Source of the DNA: Salmonella bongori NCTC 12419
GTDB taxonomy: Bacteria; Pseudomonadota; Gammaproteobacteria; Enterobacterales; Enterobacteriaceae
Direction: 5' to 3'
DNA length: 64,000 nucleotides
NCBI RefSeq assembly: GCF_000252995.1
Contig: NC_015761.1
Coordinates: forward strand, 496,001 to 560,000
The translations under genes were made by a program, and so were the position numbers. The notes under the pieces were generated by a model, which saw only the letters and a list, made by a program, of their open reading frames with translations, did no database searches and had not been told where the DNA came from. This document shows positions 1-8,884 of the stretch, one piece after another. Each line of letters starts with the position of its first letter. The stretch's first letter is position 1.

Positions 1-653
1 CGCCCTCGCTGGAAAGCGCCGTCGATGAACTGTTGGCAAGCAACGTCGATCATATTGTCGTGTTGCCCTTGTATCCGCAATACTCTTGCTCAACGGTGGG
101 CGCCGTCTGGGACGAACTGGGACGGATACTGGCGCGTAAACGCCGTATCCCCGGTATTTCCTTTATCCGCGATTATGCGGATAACGGCGCTTATATTGAT
201 GCGTTGGCGAAAAGCGCACGCGAGTCGTTTGCCAGACACGGCGAGCCGGATTTGCTCCTGCTCTCCTATCACGGTATTCCACAACGTTACGCGGATGAAG
301 GTGATGACTACCCGCAACGTTGTCGCGATACCACGCGCGAACTGGTTTCCGCATTGGGGCTGCCGCCGGAAAAAGTGATGATGACGTTCCAGTCGCGCTT
401 TGGCCGTGAACCGTGGCTGACGCCCTATACTGATGAAACGCTAAAAATGTTGGGTGAGAAAGGAACGGGGCATATTCAGGTCATGTGTCCGGGGTTTGCG
501 GCGGACTGCCTTGAAACGCTGGAAGAGATTGCGGAGCAGAACCGGGAGATCTTCCTTGAGGCAGGTGGTAAAAAATATGCATACATTCCGGCGCTGAACG
601 CGACGCCGGAACATATTGATATGATGCTGAAACTCACGGCGCCGTACCGTTAA
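1..653 (+). CDS. hemH: Ferrochelatase, C-terminal part (5' end outside window)
   Basis: This is the last step of haem synthesis, insertion of Fe2+ into protoporphyrin IX at the inner membrane face. The frame is open from base 3 and codes for about 216 residues, the C-terminal two thirds of a roughly 320-residue enzyme. The SYHGIP segment carries the catalytic histidine of the family, and the later FQSRFGREPWL and CPGFAADCLETLEEI stretches are typical of the enterobacterial enzyme. The gene converges on aes and the two stop codons overlap (TTAA at 650-653). The start lies upstream of the window. Confidence 0.95.
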   Translation, partial: PSLESAVDELLASNVDHIVVLPLYPQYSCSTVGAVWDELGRILARKRRIPGISFIRDYADNGAYIDALAKSARESFARHGEPDLLLLSYHGIPQRYADEGDDYPQRCRDTTRELVSALGLPPEKVMMTFQSRFGREPWLTPYTDETLKMLGEKGTGHIQVMCPGFAADCLETLEEIAEQNREIFLEAGGKKYAYIPALNATPEHIDMMLKLTAPYR

Positions 654-1621
654 CGCGGCGTCTTCATCCTCGCCATAAAGAATCGCGCGCCGTCCTGCAA
701 GGCATCGTCGGCGATTGTCATCATTCGCGAATAGTGCAGAAAGGCGTGCAGTGTGCCGGGATACATTTTGTATTCGCAGGGCTGCTGGTGCGCCTGTAAT
801 GTCTGGTGCAGCAAGCGGCTGTCATCAATGAGCGGATCAAACTCCGCGCTGGCAATAAAGCAGGGCGGCACATCGTGCGTGAGATCGTTATTAAACAGAC
901 AATACCAGGGCGATTCCCGATCTTCTTCGTTACGCAGATAGGCCTTTTCGTACATGTCCAGATCTTCACGCGTCAGGCCGTCCCACGTGCCGCCGAACAG
1001 ACGGCGGCTTACCGAATCCTGCAACCCATACAGCCCATACCACAGCAGAATCGCGATAACGTTACCGCAGCGAATGTGCTTATCACGTAACCAGATCGCG
1101 CTGGCAAGCGCCAGCATGGCGCCTGCGGAATCTCCGGCGAAACCGATTTTCTCCACGTTGAGCGAGTATTCATCGGCATGTTGAGAGAAGTAGCTGCATA
1201 CTGCGACGGTTTCTTCAATGGCCTGCGGATAACGCGCTTGCGGCGACAGCGAATAATCAATACCGATCACGGTGCAGCCGGTATAACGCGCCAGCAAACG
1301 CATTATCCGGTCATGCGTATCCAGGTTACCGAGGATAAATCCGCCGCCGTGCAGATAGTATAAGGTGGCCTGACTGGTCGGCTGCGGCGAGTAGAGCCGG
1401 GTTGTTACATCGCCATAAGGCGTAGGGACGACGCAGGTGCGGGTGGTCATGGACGGCGCGTCGGCATTCCAGAAACGGCGCTCAAGAAGATAATACTGGC
1501 GCTGGGTCTCAATATCGCCATCGGCAGGCCAGGGGGGAAGACCTGGTTGCTGGAAGTTTACGACGGCTTTCATTTCGTCTGACAGTCGGGTGAGTACGGG
1601 AATTTTATTTTCCGGCTTCAT
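650..1621 (-). CDS. aes: Acetyl esterase Aes
   Basis: A cytoplasmic esterase of the hormone-sensitive-lipase type, active on short acyl esters; in E. coli it also binds MalT and lowers mal expression. The protein is 323 residues from the ATG at 1621, which follows a good AGGAG. A longer frame reaches 1771, but the extra residues lack family resemblance. HGGG (residues 91-94) forms the oxyanion hole, GDSAG places the nucleophile at Ser165, and EFDPLIDD and HAFLHY near the end carry the Asp and His of the triad. It is convergent with hemH and divergent from gsk. Confidence 0.93.
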   Translation of the reverse strand: MKPENKIPVLTRLSDEMKAVVNFQQPGLPPWPADGDIETQRQYYLLERRFWNADAPSMTTRTCVVPTPYGDVTTRLYSPQPTSQATLYYLHGGGFILGNLDTHDRIMRLLARYTGCTVIGIDYSLSPQARYPQAIEETVAVCSYFSQHADEYSLNVEKIGFAGDSAGAMLALASAIWLRDKHIRCGNVIAILLWYGLYGLQDSVSRRLFGGTWDGLTREDLDMYEKAYLRNEEDRESPWYCLFNNDLTHDVPPCFIASAEFDPLIDDSRLLHQTLQAHQQPCEYKMYPGTLHAFLHYSRMMTIADDALQDGARFFMARMKTPR

Positions 1622-1773
1622 AAAACGCTCCTTGTGAAAGTGAACCATTGTAAAAAACGCGGCTGGAGAAACTGCGATCCCGTCGTCCGATATTGAAACG
1701 CCATCGCCCATCGCGCCCATCAGAAGGAATGTGCTACCATGCAGCGCTCCGTTATTCATCCGTAAGCACAATC

Positions 1774-3078
1774 ATGAAATTTCCCGGTAAACGTAAATCC
1801 AAACACTATTTTCCCGTCAATGCGCGTGACCCGTTGTTGCAACAAATTCAGCCAGAACAGGAAACTAACGCCTCCTGGGTGGTCGGTATCGACCAGACGT
1901 TGGTGGATATTGAGGCGAAAGTGGATGACGATTTTATTACACGCTATGGATTAAGCGCCGGGCATTCTCTGGTGATAGAAGACGAGGTGGCGGAGAAGCT
2001 GTATCAGGAACTGACGCGGGAAAATCTGATCACCCATCAGTTTGCTGGCGGCACCATAGGCAATACGATGCATAATTACTCGGTACTGGCGGATGACCGT
2101 TCGGTGTTACTGGGCGTGATGTGCAGCAATATTGAGATTGGCAGCTACGCTTATCGCTACCTGTGTAATACTTCCAGCCGTACCGACCTGAATTATCTGC
2201 AAGCGGTAGATGGCCCGATTGGCCGTTGTTTCACGCTAATTGGCGAATCCGGCGAGCGTACCTTCGCTATCAGCCCCGGCCATATGAATCAGCTACGGGC
2301 GGAAAGTATTCCGGAAGCGGTGATCGCTGGCGCCTCCGCGCTGGTGTTGACCTCATATCTGGTGCGCTGTAAGCCTGGCGAACCGATGCCTGACGCGACG
2401 ATGAAAGCAATCGAATACGCGAAAAAGCATAACGTGCCGGTTGTCATGACGCTGGGCACCAAATTTGTGATCGCCGATAATCCGCAGTGGTGGCAGACGT
2501 TTCTTAAAGAAAATGTCTCTATTCTGGCAATGAATGAAGAAGAAGCAGAGGCGCTGACCGGCGAAAACGACCCGCTGCTGGCCGCGGATAAGGCGCTGGA
2601 CTGGGTCGACCTGGTGTTATGCACCGCCGGGCCGATAGGGTTATATATGGCAGGCTTCACCGAAGAGGAAGCAAAACGTAAAACCCAGCATCCGCTGTTG
2701 CCGGGGGCTATTGCTGAATTTAACCAGTATGAATTTAGCCGGGCGATGCGCCATAAAGATTGTATTAACCCGCTGCGTGTCTATTCGCATATTGCGCCGT
2801 ATATGGGCGGGCCGGAAAAAATCATGAACACCAACGGTGCGGGAGATGGCGCGCTGGCAGCGCTGCTGCATGATATTACGGCGAACAATTATCATCGTAC
2901 CAACGTGCCGAATTCCAGTAAGCACAAATTTACCTGGCTGACTTACTCGTCGCTGGCGCAGGTCTGTAAATATGCTAACCGTGTCAGTTATCAGGTGCTG
3001 AACCAGCACTCCCCACGTCTGACGCGCGGACTGCCGGAACGTGAGGATAGCCTGGAAGAATCGTACTGGGATCGCTGA
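1774..3078 (+). CDS. gsk: Inosine-guanosine kinase
   Basis: Phosphorylates guanosine and inosine in purine salvage (PfkB/ribokinase family, cytoplasmic). The start MKFPGKRKSKHYF at 1774 gives 434 residues, the normal size; the open frame runs further upstream to 1693 but overlaps the aes 5' end. The NTNGAGDGALAALLH stretch is the PfkB signature 2 with the catalytic Asp. It ends just before a REP-like palindrome and stands alone, divergent from aes. Confidence 0.95.
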   Translation: MKFPGKRKSKHYFPVNARDPLLQQIQPEQETNASWVVGIDQTLVDIEAKVDDDFITRYGLSAGHSLVIEDEVAEKLYQELTRENLITHQFAGGTIGNTMHNYSVLADDRSVLLGVMCSNIEIGSYAYRYLCNTSSRTDLNYLQAVDGPIGRCFTLIGESGERTFAISPGHMNQLRAESIPEAVIAGASALVLTSYLVRCKPGEPMPDATMKAIEYAKKHNVPVVMTLGTKFVIADNPQWWQTFLKENVSILAMNEEEAEALTGENDPLLAADKALDWVDLVLCTAGPIGLYMAGFTEEEAKRKTQHPLLPGAIAEFNQYEFSRAMRHKDCINPLRVYSHIAPYMGGPEKIMNTNGAGDGALAALLHDITANNYHRTNVPNSSKHKFTWLTYSSLAQVCKYANRVSYQVLNQHSPRLTRGLPEREDSLEESYWDR

Positions 3079-3083
3079 GTTAA

Positions 3084-3140
3084 TGCCCGATGACGCTTCG
3101 CTTATCGGGCCTGCAACGTCTCAGGCCTGATAAGACGCTT
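3084..3140. repeat. REP-like palindromes after gsk
   Basis: GCCCGATGACGCTTCGC..TTATCGGGCCTGC is followed by CAGGCCTGATAAGACGC. These are the paired inverted units of an enterobacterial REP/BIME element between gsk and ybaL. Confidence 0.75.
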
Positions 3141-3159
3141 TTCGTCGCCATCCTGCACA

Positions 3160-4836
3160 TCAACTGGCGACGACCTCACCTGCAGGCGGCGTTTCAAGGA
3201 GTTTCAGCATAGCGCGGGCAATCTCTCGCTCACCCATCACAACCTGGTTCGCGCCGCGCTCGGTGATGTAATCCACCTCATCGTCGTAATGCGCTCTGGC
3301 GATAATTTCAATCCCCGGACATTTTTCCCGCGCCGAAGCGACAATCTCACCAGCTTCATAACCATTGGGAATGGTCAACAGCAGCCAGCGGGCGCAGTCA
3401 AGATGCGCCAGATTCATGATCTCTTCGTTAGCGGCGTTGCCCAGTACGGCGCGAATCCCGCGGTCACGTAGTTCATCCACGCGGGTACGCGATGTTTCAA
3501 TAACCACCAGCGGAATACCGGCGGCCATTAATTTTTCTCCCAGCAGGCTACCGACGCGGCCAAAACCCACCAGCAGGGCATGATTACAGATATCCACCGG
3601 AATTTGTTTTTCTTCTTCGATAGCCTCTTCCAGCGTTTGCTCCTCCAGCGTTTCAGTTTTCGCCAGATACTTCTCCAGCAGGGCAAACAGTACGGGATTA
3701 AGCATAATCGACAAAATCGCGCCCGCCAGCACCAGGTTTTGCCCTGCTTGCGGCAGCAGGTCAAGCGCCATGCCGAGTCCGGCGAGAATAAAAGCGAATT
3801 CGCCGATTTGCGCCAGGCTGGCGGCAATGGTCAGCGCGGTTCGTGGCGAGTGGCCGAACAACCGCACCAGAAAGAATGCGGCGACCGATTTCCCAAAAAC
3901 GATAATGGCAAGCGTCGCCAGCACCGCCAGCGGCTGTTGGATCAAGACTAACGGATCGAACAACATGCCAACGGAAACAAAAAACAGGACAGCAAATGCA
4001 TCACGCAGCGGCAGTGTATCGTGCGCTGCCCGGTGGCTAAGTTCCGACTCATTAAGTACCATTCCGGCGAAGAACGCGCCCAGCGCGAAGGAAACGTCAA
4101 ACAGTTCCACGGCGCCAAAGGCAATACCTAACGCCAGCGCCAGTACGGAAAGGGTAAATAACTCGCGGGAACCGGTGGCGGCGCTGCGGGCCATAATCCA
4201 TGGCACCAGGCGGCGTCCCACCAGCATCATGATGGCAATAAATGCCACCACTTTACCAATGGTTATTCCCATATCCACTGCCAGCGAGGCAACGCCGACA
4301 TCACCTTTTTCCACCATGGCGGCGACGGCAGGCAGCAACACCAGGGTCAATACCATCACCAGATCTTCGACAATCAGCCAGCCGATAGCGATTTGTCCTC
4401 GCTGACTATCAAGAAGCTGTCGCTCTTCAAGCGCGCGTAGCAGGACGACAGTACTGGCGGTAGACAGGCAGAGCCCAAAGACGATGCCTGTCATTAATGA
4501 CCATCCCAGCACAGCGGAAAGCGCCATACCCAACAGCGTCGCCACGGCTATCTGAGCGACGGCGCCGGGAATGGCGATAGACTTTACCGCCATCAAATCC
4601 TTCAGCGAAAAATGCAGCCCGACGCCGAACATCAGCAGAATCACGCCGAGTTCCGCCAGCTCCGGCGCCAGTTTGGTATCCGCCACAAAACCCGGTGTAA
4701 AAGGCCCAGCCAGAACGCCCGCTAACAGATATCCCACCAGTGGAGAAATACGCAATTTGTTGGCAATCATGCCGAGAATAAAAGCGAGCACAAGGCCGCC
4801 GACAATGGTGGTAATAAGCGGGGTGGCGTGATGCAT
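3160..4836 (-). CDS. ybaL: CPA2-family cation/proton antiporter YbaL
   Basis: An inner-membrane protein of 558 residues, the usual YbaL length. The N-terminal ~390 residues form a KefB/KefC-like Na+/H+ exchanger domain with about 12 hydrophobic helices (LVGYLLAGVLAGPFTPG, FGLCLSTASTVVLLRAL). The C-terminal ~150 residues form a RCK/TrkA-N nucleotide-binding domain (ALLVGFGRVGSLLGEKL, a Rossmann glycine pattern). The physiological ion is not established for this family member. It is transcribed towards gsk and is separated from fsr by 214 bases. Confidence 0.92.
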   Translation of the reverse strand: MHHATPLITTIVGGLVLAFILGMIANKLRISPLVGYLLAGVLAGPFTPGFVADTKLAPELAELGVILLMFGVGLHFSLKDLMAVKSIAIPGAVAQIAVATLLGMALSAVLGWSLMTGIVFGLCLSTASTVVLLRALEERQLLDSQRGQIAIGWLIVEDLVMVLTLVLLPAVAAMVEKGDVGVASLAVDMGITIGKVVAFIAIMMLVGRRLVPWIMARSAATGSRELFTLSVLALALGIAFGAVELFDVSFALGAFFAGMVLNESELSHRAAHDTLPLRDAFAVLFFVSVGMLFDPLVLIQQPLAVLATLAIIVFGKSVAAFFLVRLFGHSPRTALTIAASLAQIGEFAFILAGLGMALDLLPQAGQNLVLAGAILSIMLNPVLFALLEKYLAKTETLEEQTLEEAIEEEKQIPVDICNHALLVGFGRVGSLLGEKLMAAGIPLVVIETSRTRVDELRDRGIRAVLGNAANEEIMNLAHLDCARWLLLTIPNGYEAGEIVASAREKCPGIEIIARAHYDDEVDYITERGANQVVMGEREIARAMLKLLETPPAGEVVAS

Positions 4837-5011
4837 TCCGTCTCCTTTGGTTGCTGGGGTCCAAAATTCCGGTTAATAGTTTATGACAATTTCAATCATG
4901 ATGTTTATAAAAAATGGTTGAGTTTTATAAAAAAATGGAATTTAGCTCTAAAAAGAGCACGGATCGGAAAACAGGCAAAGAAGGGACACGCTAAGCGTGA
5001 TAGTATCGGGA

Positions 5012-5044
5012 AATAAGGGCGGTTAAAGCATATGTTTAACCGCC
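5012..5044 (-). terminator. Terminator after fsr
   Basis: A perfect 10-bp inverted repeat, GGCGGTTAAA (5018-5027) and TTTAACCGCC (5035-5044). Read on the minus strand it is followed by CTTATTT, so it fits a factor-independent terminator just past the fsr stop. Confidence 0.75.
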
Positions 5045-5050
5045 ATAAAA

Positions 5051-6271
5051 TTACGCTTTATGTCGATTATCAGGCAGGAATATAGTCAGTATCCCCAGAA
5101 GCGGAAGGAAAGCGCAGATTTTATAAACTAAATAGATACTGGTATGGTCGGCAATAAGCCCCAATACCGCTGCACCAAGTCCCCCCATCCCGAAGGCAAA
5201 ACCGAAAAAGAGGCCGGAAACCATACCGATACGTCCTGGAAGCAGCTCTTGCGCATAAACCAGAATGGCGGAAAATGCTGACGCAAGAATGAAGCCGATA
5301 ATGACGGTTAAAATCCCCGTCCAGTACAGGGTGGCGTAGGGTAAAATGAGGGTAAACGGCGCAACGCCGAGAATAGAGCCCCAAATGACATATTTTCTAC
5401 CAATTTTATCGCCTACTGGCCCGCCGATTACCGTCCCGGCAGCCACCGCAAACAGGAATGCAAACAGATGAAGCTGTGCATTTTGTATCGATAACCCGAA
5501 TTTTTGCATCAGATAAAAGGTGTAGTAGCTGCTGATGCTGGCCATGTAAAAATATTTTGAGAAAATCAGCAGCAGTAAAATGCTAACGGCCAGAATAACT
5601 TTATTCCGCGGCAGTGGGTTAGCGATAACCGCTTTGGGTTTACCTTTTGCTATCCGGTGCTGGGCTGCATACCATCGGCTGATCTGCGCCAGCACCACGA
5701 TCGCCAGCAGTGCGGCCAGCACAAACCAGGCAACATTCCCTTTGCCATACGGCGCGATAATCACAGCGGCCAGCAGCGGGCCTAACGAACTGCCGAAATT
5801 GCCGCCTACCTGGAAGATAGACTGCGCCAGACCATGACGCCCACCGGAGGCCATACGCGCCACGCGGGAGGACTCCGGGTGAAAGACGGACGAGCCAGTG
5901 CCGACCAGCGCTGCAGCGAGTAATACGGCGCCAAAACTGCCCGCCATCGCCAGTAGCACCAGACCGCTGAGGGTAAAACACATACCGACAGGCAGCGACC
6001 ACGGCATGGGATACTTATCCGTCCAGTAGCCAACGACCGGCTGAAGCAGCGATGAGGCGAGCTGGAACGTCAGGGTGATCAAGCCTATCTGGACGAAGGT
6101 TAGCGAAAACTCTGCCTGCAATAGGGGGTAAATCGCCAGGATTAGCGACTGGATCATATCATTCAGCAGATGGGAAAGACTAATCGCGCCCAAAATACCA
6201 AACGAGGTGCGTGCTTTAGCGGCGGCTGTGGGCGCGCCTGCCAACGGCTGGGTTGATTCACTCATGGCCAT
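5051..6271 (-). CDS. fsr: Fosmidomycin resistance efflux protein (MFS)
   Basis: An inner-membrane major facilitator with 12 predicted helices, 406 residues. In E. coli its overexpression gives fosmidomycin resistance. LSHLLNDMIQSLILAIYPLL near residue 32 and the cytoplasmic-loop motif GDKIGRKYV are visible. Two possible starts lie close together: MAMSES at 6271 and MSES two codons in. It is divergent from ushA with a 170-base gap. Confidence 0.92.
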   Translation of the reverse strand: MAMSESTQPLAGAPTAAAKARTSFGILGAISLSHLLNDMIQSLILAIYPLLQAEFSLTFVQIGLITLTFQLASSLLQPVVGYWTDKYPMPWSLPVGMCFTLSGLVLLAMAGSFGAVLLAAALVGTGSSVFHPESSRVARMASGGRHGLAQSIFQVGGNFGSSLGPLLAAVIIAPYGKGNVAWFVLAALLAIVVLAQISRWYAAQHRIAKGKPKAVIANPLPRNKVILAVSILLLLIFSKYFYMASISSYYTFYLMQKFGLSIQNAQLHLFAFLFAVAAGTVIGGPVGDKIGRKYVIWGSILGVAPFTLILPYATLYWTGILTVIIGFILASAFSAILVYAQELLPGRIGMVSGLFFGFAFGMGGLGAAVLGLIADHTSIYLVYKICAFLPLLGILTIFLPDNRHKA

Positions 6272-6443
6272 AGAAAGTCACTTAAATTTTATGCGATGTT
6301 GTAGATAGTAGGATGTGTAATTATTACTCGCCTAACATACCTGTGAAATGTGTTTGAAGGAAGTCTCAATTCTGAAAACATATTTGTCTATTATCGCAAG
6401 GAAAGGTAATTTCTGCGGTTGATATCGAGTCAGGGAGAGAAGC

Positions 6444-8096
6444 ATGAAATTTTTAAAACGGGGTGTGGCGCTGGCGTTACTGGCGGCGTTCGCGCTGGCG
6501 AGTCAGTCTGCACAGGCTTACGAAAAAGATAAAACTTATAAAATTACTATTCTGCACACAAATGATCACCACGGTCACTTCTGGCGCAGCGAATACGGCG
6601 AATACGGTCTGGCGGCACAAAAAACTCTGGTGGACGGTATTCGTAAAGAGGTGGCGCAAGAGGGCGGAAGCGTGCTGTTGTTATCCGGCGGCGATATTAA
6701 TACCGGCGTGCCGGAGTCTGATCTTCAGGATGCCGAACCCGATTTCAGAGGGATGAATCTTATTGGCTACGACGCTATGGCCGTCGGCAACCATGAATTT
6801 GATAACCCGCTCACCGTACTGCGTCAGCAGGAAAAGTGGGCGAAATTTCCTTTCCTCTCCGCCAATATTTATCAAAAGAGTACCGGCGAGCGTCTGTTTA
6901 AACCATGGGCGATTTTTACGCGCCAGGATATAAAAATCGCGGTGATCGGTTTAACCACCGATGACACGGCTAAAATAGGCAACCCGGAATATTTCACCGA
7001 TATTGAGTTTCGTAAACCTGCTGAAGAAGCAAAGGTGGTGATTCAGGAACTTAATATGAACGAAAAGCCGGACGTGATTATCGCGACCACGCATATGGGG
7101 CATTATGACAATGGCGTTCACGGTTCGAATGCGCCGGGCGATGTGGAGATGGCACGTAGCCTGCCTGCCGGTTCGCTGGCGATGATTGTGGGGGGGCACT
7201 CTCAGGATCCGGTATGCATGGCGTCAGAAAATAAAAAGCAGACCGATTACGTACCGGGAACCCCCTGCGCGCCGGATAAGCAAAACGGCATCTGGATAGT
7301 ACAGGCGCATGAGTGGGGGAAATATGTGGGCCGCGCGGATTTCGAATTCCGTAACGGCGTAATGAAAATGGTTAACTATCAACTCATTCCGGTCAATCTT
7401 AAGAAAAAAGTGACCTGGGATAACGGGAAAAGCGAGCGCGTACTTTACACGCCGGAAATCGCAGAAAATCCGCAAATGCTTTCGTTATTAACGCCGTTCC
7501 AGAATAAAGGTAAAGCGCAACTGGAAGTCAAAATCGGTAGCGTGAATGGTCCTCTTGAGGGCGATCGCAGCAAGGTCAGATTTGTCCAGACGAATATGGG
7601 CCGGGTGATTCTGGCCGCGCAAATCGCGCGTACTGGCGCCGATTTTGGCGTAATGAGCGGCGGTGGTATTCGCGATTCCATTGAGGCGGGAGACATTACC
7701 TATAAAAGTGTGCTCAAGGTACAACCGTTCGGCAATATTGTGGTGTATGCCGATATGAGCGGCAAAGAGGTGATAGATTATCTTACCGCTGTGGCGCAGA
7801 TGAAACCGGATTCAGGCGCCTACCCACAGTTTGCCAATGTGAGCTTTGTTGCCAAAGAGGGCAAACTCACGGATCTGAAAATTAAGGGTGAGCCTGTTGA
7901 CCCGACCAAAACTTACCGTATGGCGACGCTCAGTTTCAATGCCACGGGCGGCGATGGTTATCCGCGTATTGATAACAAACCGGGCTATGTGAATACTGGT
8001 TTCATTGATGCCGAAGTGCTGAAAGAGTTTATTGAGCAGAATTCACCACTGGATGCAGCGGCATTTGCGCCAAAAGGCGAGGTGAGCTGGTTGTAA
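6444..8096 (+). CDS. ushA: UDP-sugar hydrolase / 5'-nucleotidase UshA
   Basis: A periplasmic metallophosphoesterase that splits UDP-glucose and 5'-nucleotides, 550 residues. A Sec signal peptide (MKFLKRGVALALLAAFALA, cut after QAY-proximal Ala25) precedes the catalytic domain: HTNDHHGH (38-45), SGGD (Asp84), GNHE (115-118), HMGHYDN and the GGHSQD metal ligands. The C-terminal substrate domain follows. An AGGGAGAG ribosome site lies just before the ATG. Salmonella Typhimurium LT2 is known for a silent ushA allele caused by missense change. This copy is full length, and activity cannot be judged by eye. Confidence 0.94.
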   Translation: MKFLKRGVALALLAAFALASQSAQAYEKDKTYKITILHTNDHHGHFWRSEYGEYGLAAQKTLVDGIRKEVAQEGGSVLLLSGGDINTGVPESDLQDAEPDFRGMNLIGYDAMAVGNHEFDNPLTVLRQQEKWAKFPFLSANIYQKSTGERLFKPWAIFTRQDIKIAVIGLTTDDTAKIGNPEYFTDIEFRKPAEEAKVVIQELNMNEKPDVIIATTHMGHYDNGVHGSNAPGDVEMARSLPAGSLAMIVGGHSQDPVCMASENKKQTDYVPGTPCAPDKQNGIWIVQAHEWGKYVGRADFEFRNGVMKMVNYQLIPVNLKKKVTWDNGKSERVLYTPEIAENPQMLSLLTPFQNKGKAQLEVKIGSVNGPLEGDRSKVRFVQTNMGRVILAAQIARTGADFGVMSGGGIRDSIEAGDITYKSVLKVQPFGNIVVYADMSGKEVIDYLTAVAQMKPDSGAYPQFANVSFVAKEGKLTDLKIKGEPVDPTKTYRMATLSFNATGGDGYPRIDNKPGYVNTGFIDAEVLKEFIEQNSPLDAAAFAPKGEVSWL

Positions 8097-8148
8097 CGGT
8101 ACTGATAGCCATCACTCCCCGATGGTGCGCTGCTGACTCTGTATACTG

Positions 8149-8183
8149 TAGGCCGGACAAGGCGCTTGCGCCGCCATCCGGCA
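8149..8183. repeat. REP unit between ushA and ybaK
   Basis: TAGGCCGGACAAGGCGCTTGCGCCGCCATCCGGCA is a single classical REP palindrome between two convergent genes. Confidence 0.8.
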
Positions 8184-8201
8184 ACACTATTTCGCGCTGG
8201 A

Positions 8202-8681
8202 TTAATCCCGACGTGCGATATCGGCGAATGTGGCATCCAGTAGCATGGCCAAATCATCAGCGGCCAGTTCAATATCCAGCCCTCGTTTACCCCCGGAAAC
8301 ATAAATGGTGGCAAATGTACGGGCTGGCGCGTCAATCAACGTTGGTAGCCGTTTCTTCTGCCCCAGCGGACTGATTCCGCCGACCAGATATCCCGTGGTA
8401 CGTTGCGCCACCATGGGGTCGGCCATATCGACCTTTTTCGCGCCCAGAGCTTTGGCGACTTTTTTCAAATCCAGTTGTCCGGCCACAGGCGTTACGGCGA
8501 CCGCCAGCTGCTTCAAATCGCCATTCACGGCCACCAAAAGCGTTTTGTACACCTGATCGGCGTTCAGCCCGAGCTTACGCACCACTTCATCACCAAAGTT
8601 AGTTTCATTTGGATCGTGTTCGTAGGTGTGAACGTTAAACGGAATCTTGTTCTTTTCGAGTAACTTAACTGCGGGTGTCAT
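8202..8681 (-). CDS. ybaK: Cys-tRNA(Pro)/Cys-tRNA(Cys) deacylase YbaK
   Basis: A single-domain editing enzyme (YbaK/ProXp family, 159 residues) that hydrolyses Cys mischarged on tRNA-Pro, acting in trans with ProRS in the cytoplasm. Typical family stretches are TNFGDEVVRKLGL, QVYKTLLV, the core Lys region LKKVAKALGAKKVDMADP, and GGISPLGQKKRLPT. It is monocistronic, with chiX on the same upstream side. Confidence 0.92.
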   Translation of the reverse strand: MTPAVKLLEKNKIPFNVHTYEHDPNETNFGDEVVRKLGLNADQVYKTLLVAVNGDLKQLAVAVTPVAGQLDLKKVAKALGAKKVDMADPMVAQRTTGYLVGGISPLGQKKRLPTLIDAPARTFATIYVSGGKRGLDIELAADDLAMLLDATFADIARRD

Positions 8682-8803
8682 AACGTACCTTCTTACTACA
8701 GACGTGATTTTCTATCAGCATACGCCGGAAAGCGGACTAAAAAATAGTACAATCTTGTGCATTAGGTCTTGGCAGTTGCGGCAACTTTGAGCGACAATCT
8801 GAA

Positions 8804-8884
8804 GATCCGAAGTGAAAGCTTCGGGATAATAATAATGATGAAATTCCTCTTTGACGGGCCAATAGCAATATTGGCCATTTTTTT
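8804..8884 (+). ncRNA. chiX: Hfq-dependent small RNA ChiX (MicM/SroB/RybC)
   Basis: The stretch TGAAATTCCTCTTTGACGGG (8840-8859) is the conserved ChiX pairing region, which represses the chitoporin mRNA chiP in E. coli and Salmonella. It is followed by the terminator stem GGCCAATAGCAATATTGGCC with a T7 run ending at 8884. A 5' stem CCGAAG-TGAAA-GCTTCGG (8807-8823) is present. Promoter-like TTGGCA (8769) and GACAAT (8792) boxes 18 bases apart place the start near 8804. The ybaK-ybaP location is the known chiX site. The 5' boundary is inferred. Confidence 0.88.

Noticed and set aside
2289..3009. Two minus-strand frames over gsk
   Set aside because: Shadows of gsk in the reverse strand; composition and lack of start signals give no support.
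3770..4405. 211-codon plus-strand frame inside ybaL
   Set aside because: Antisense shadow of a clear membrane protein gene; rich in Ser, Ala, Asn and Thr as expected from the reverse of hydrophobic codons.
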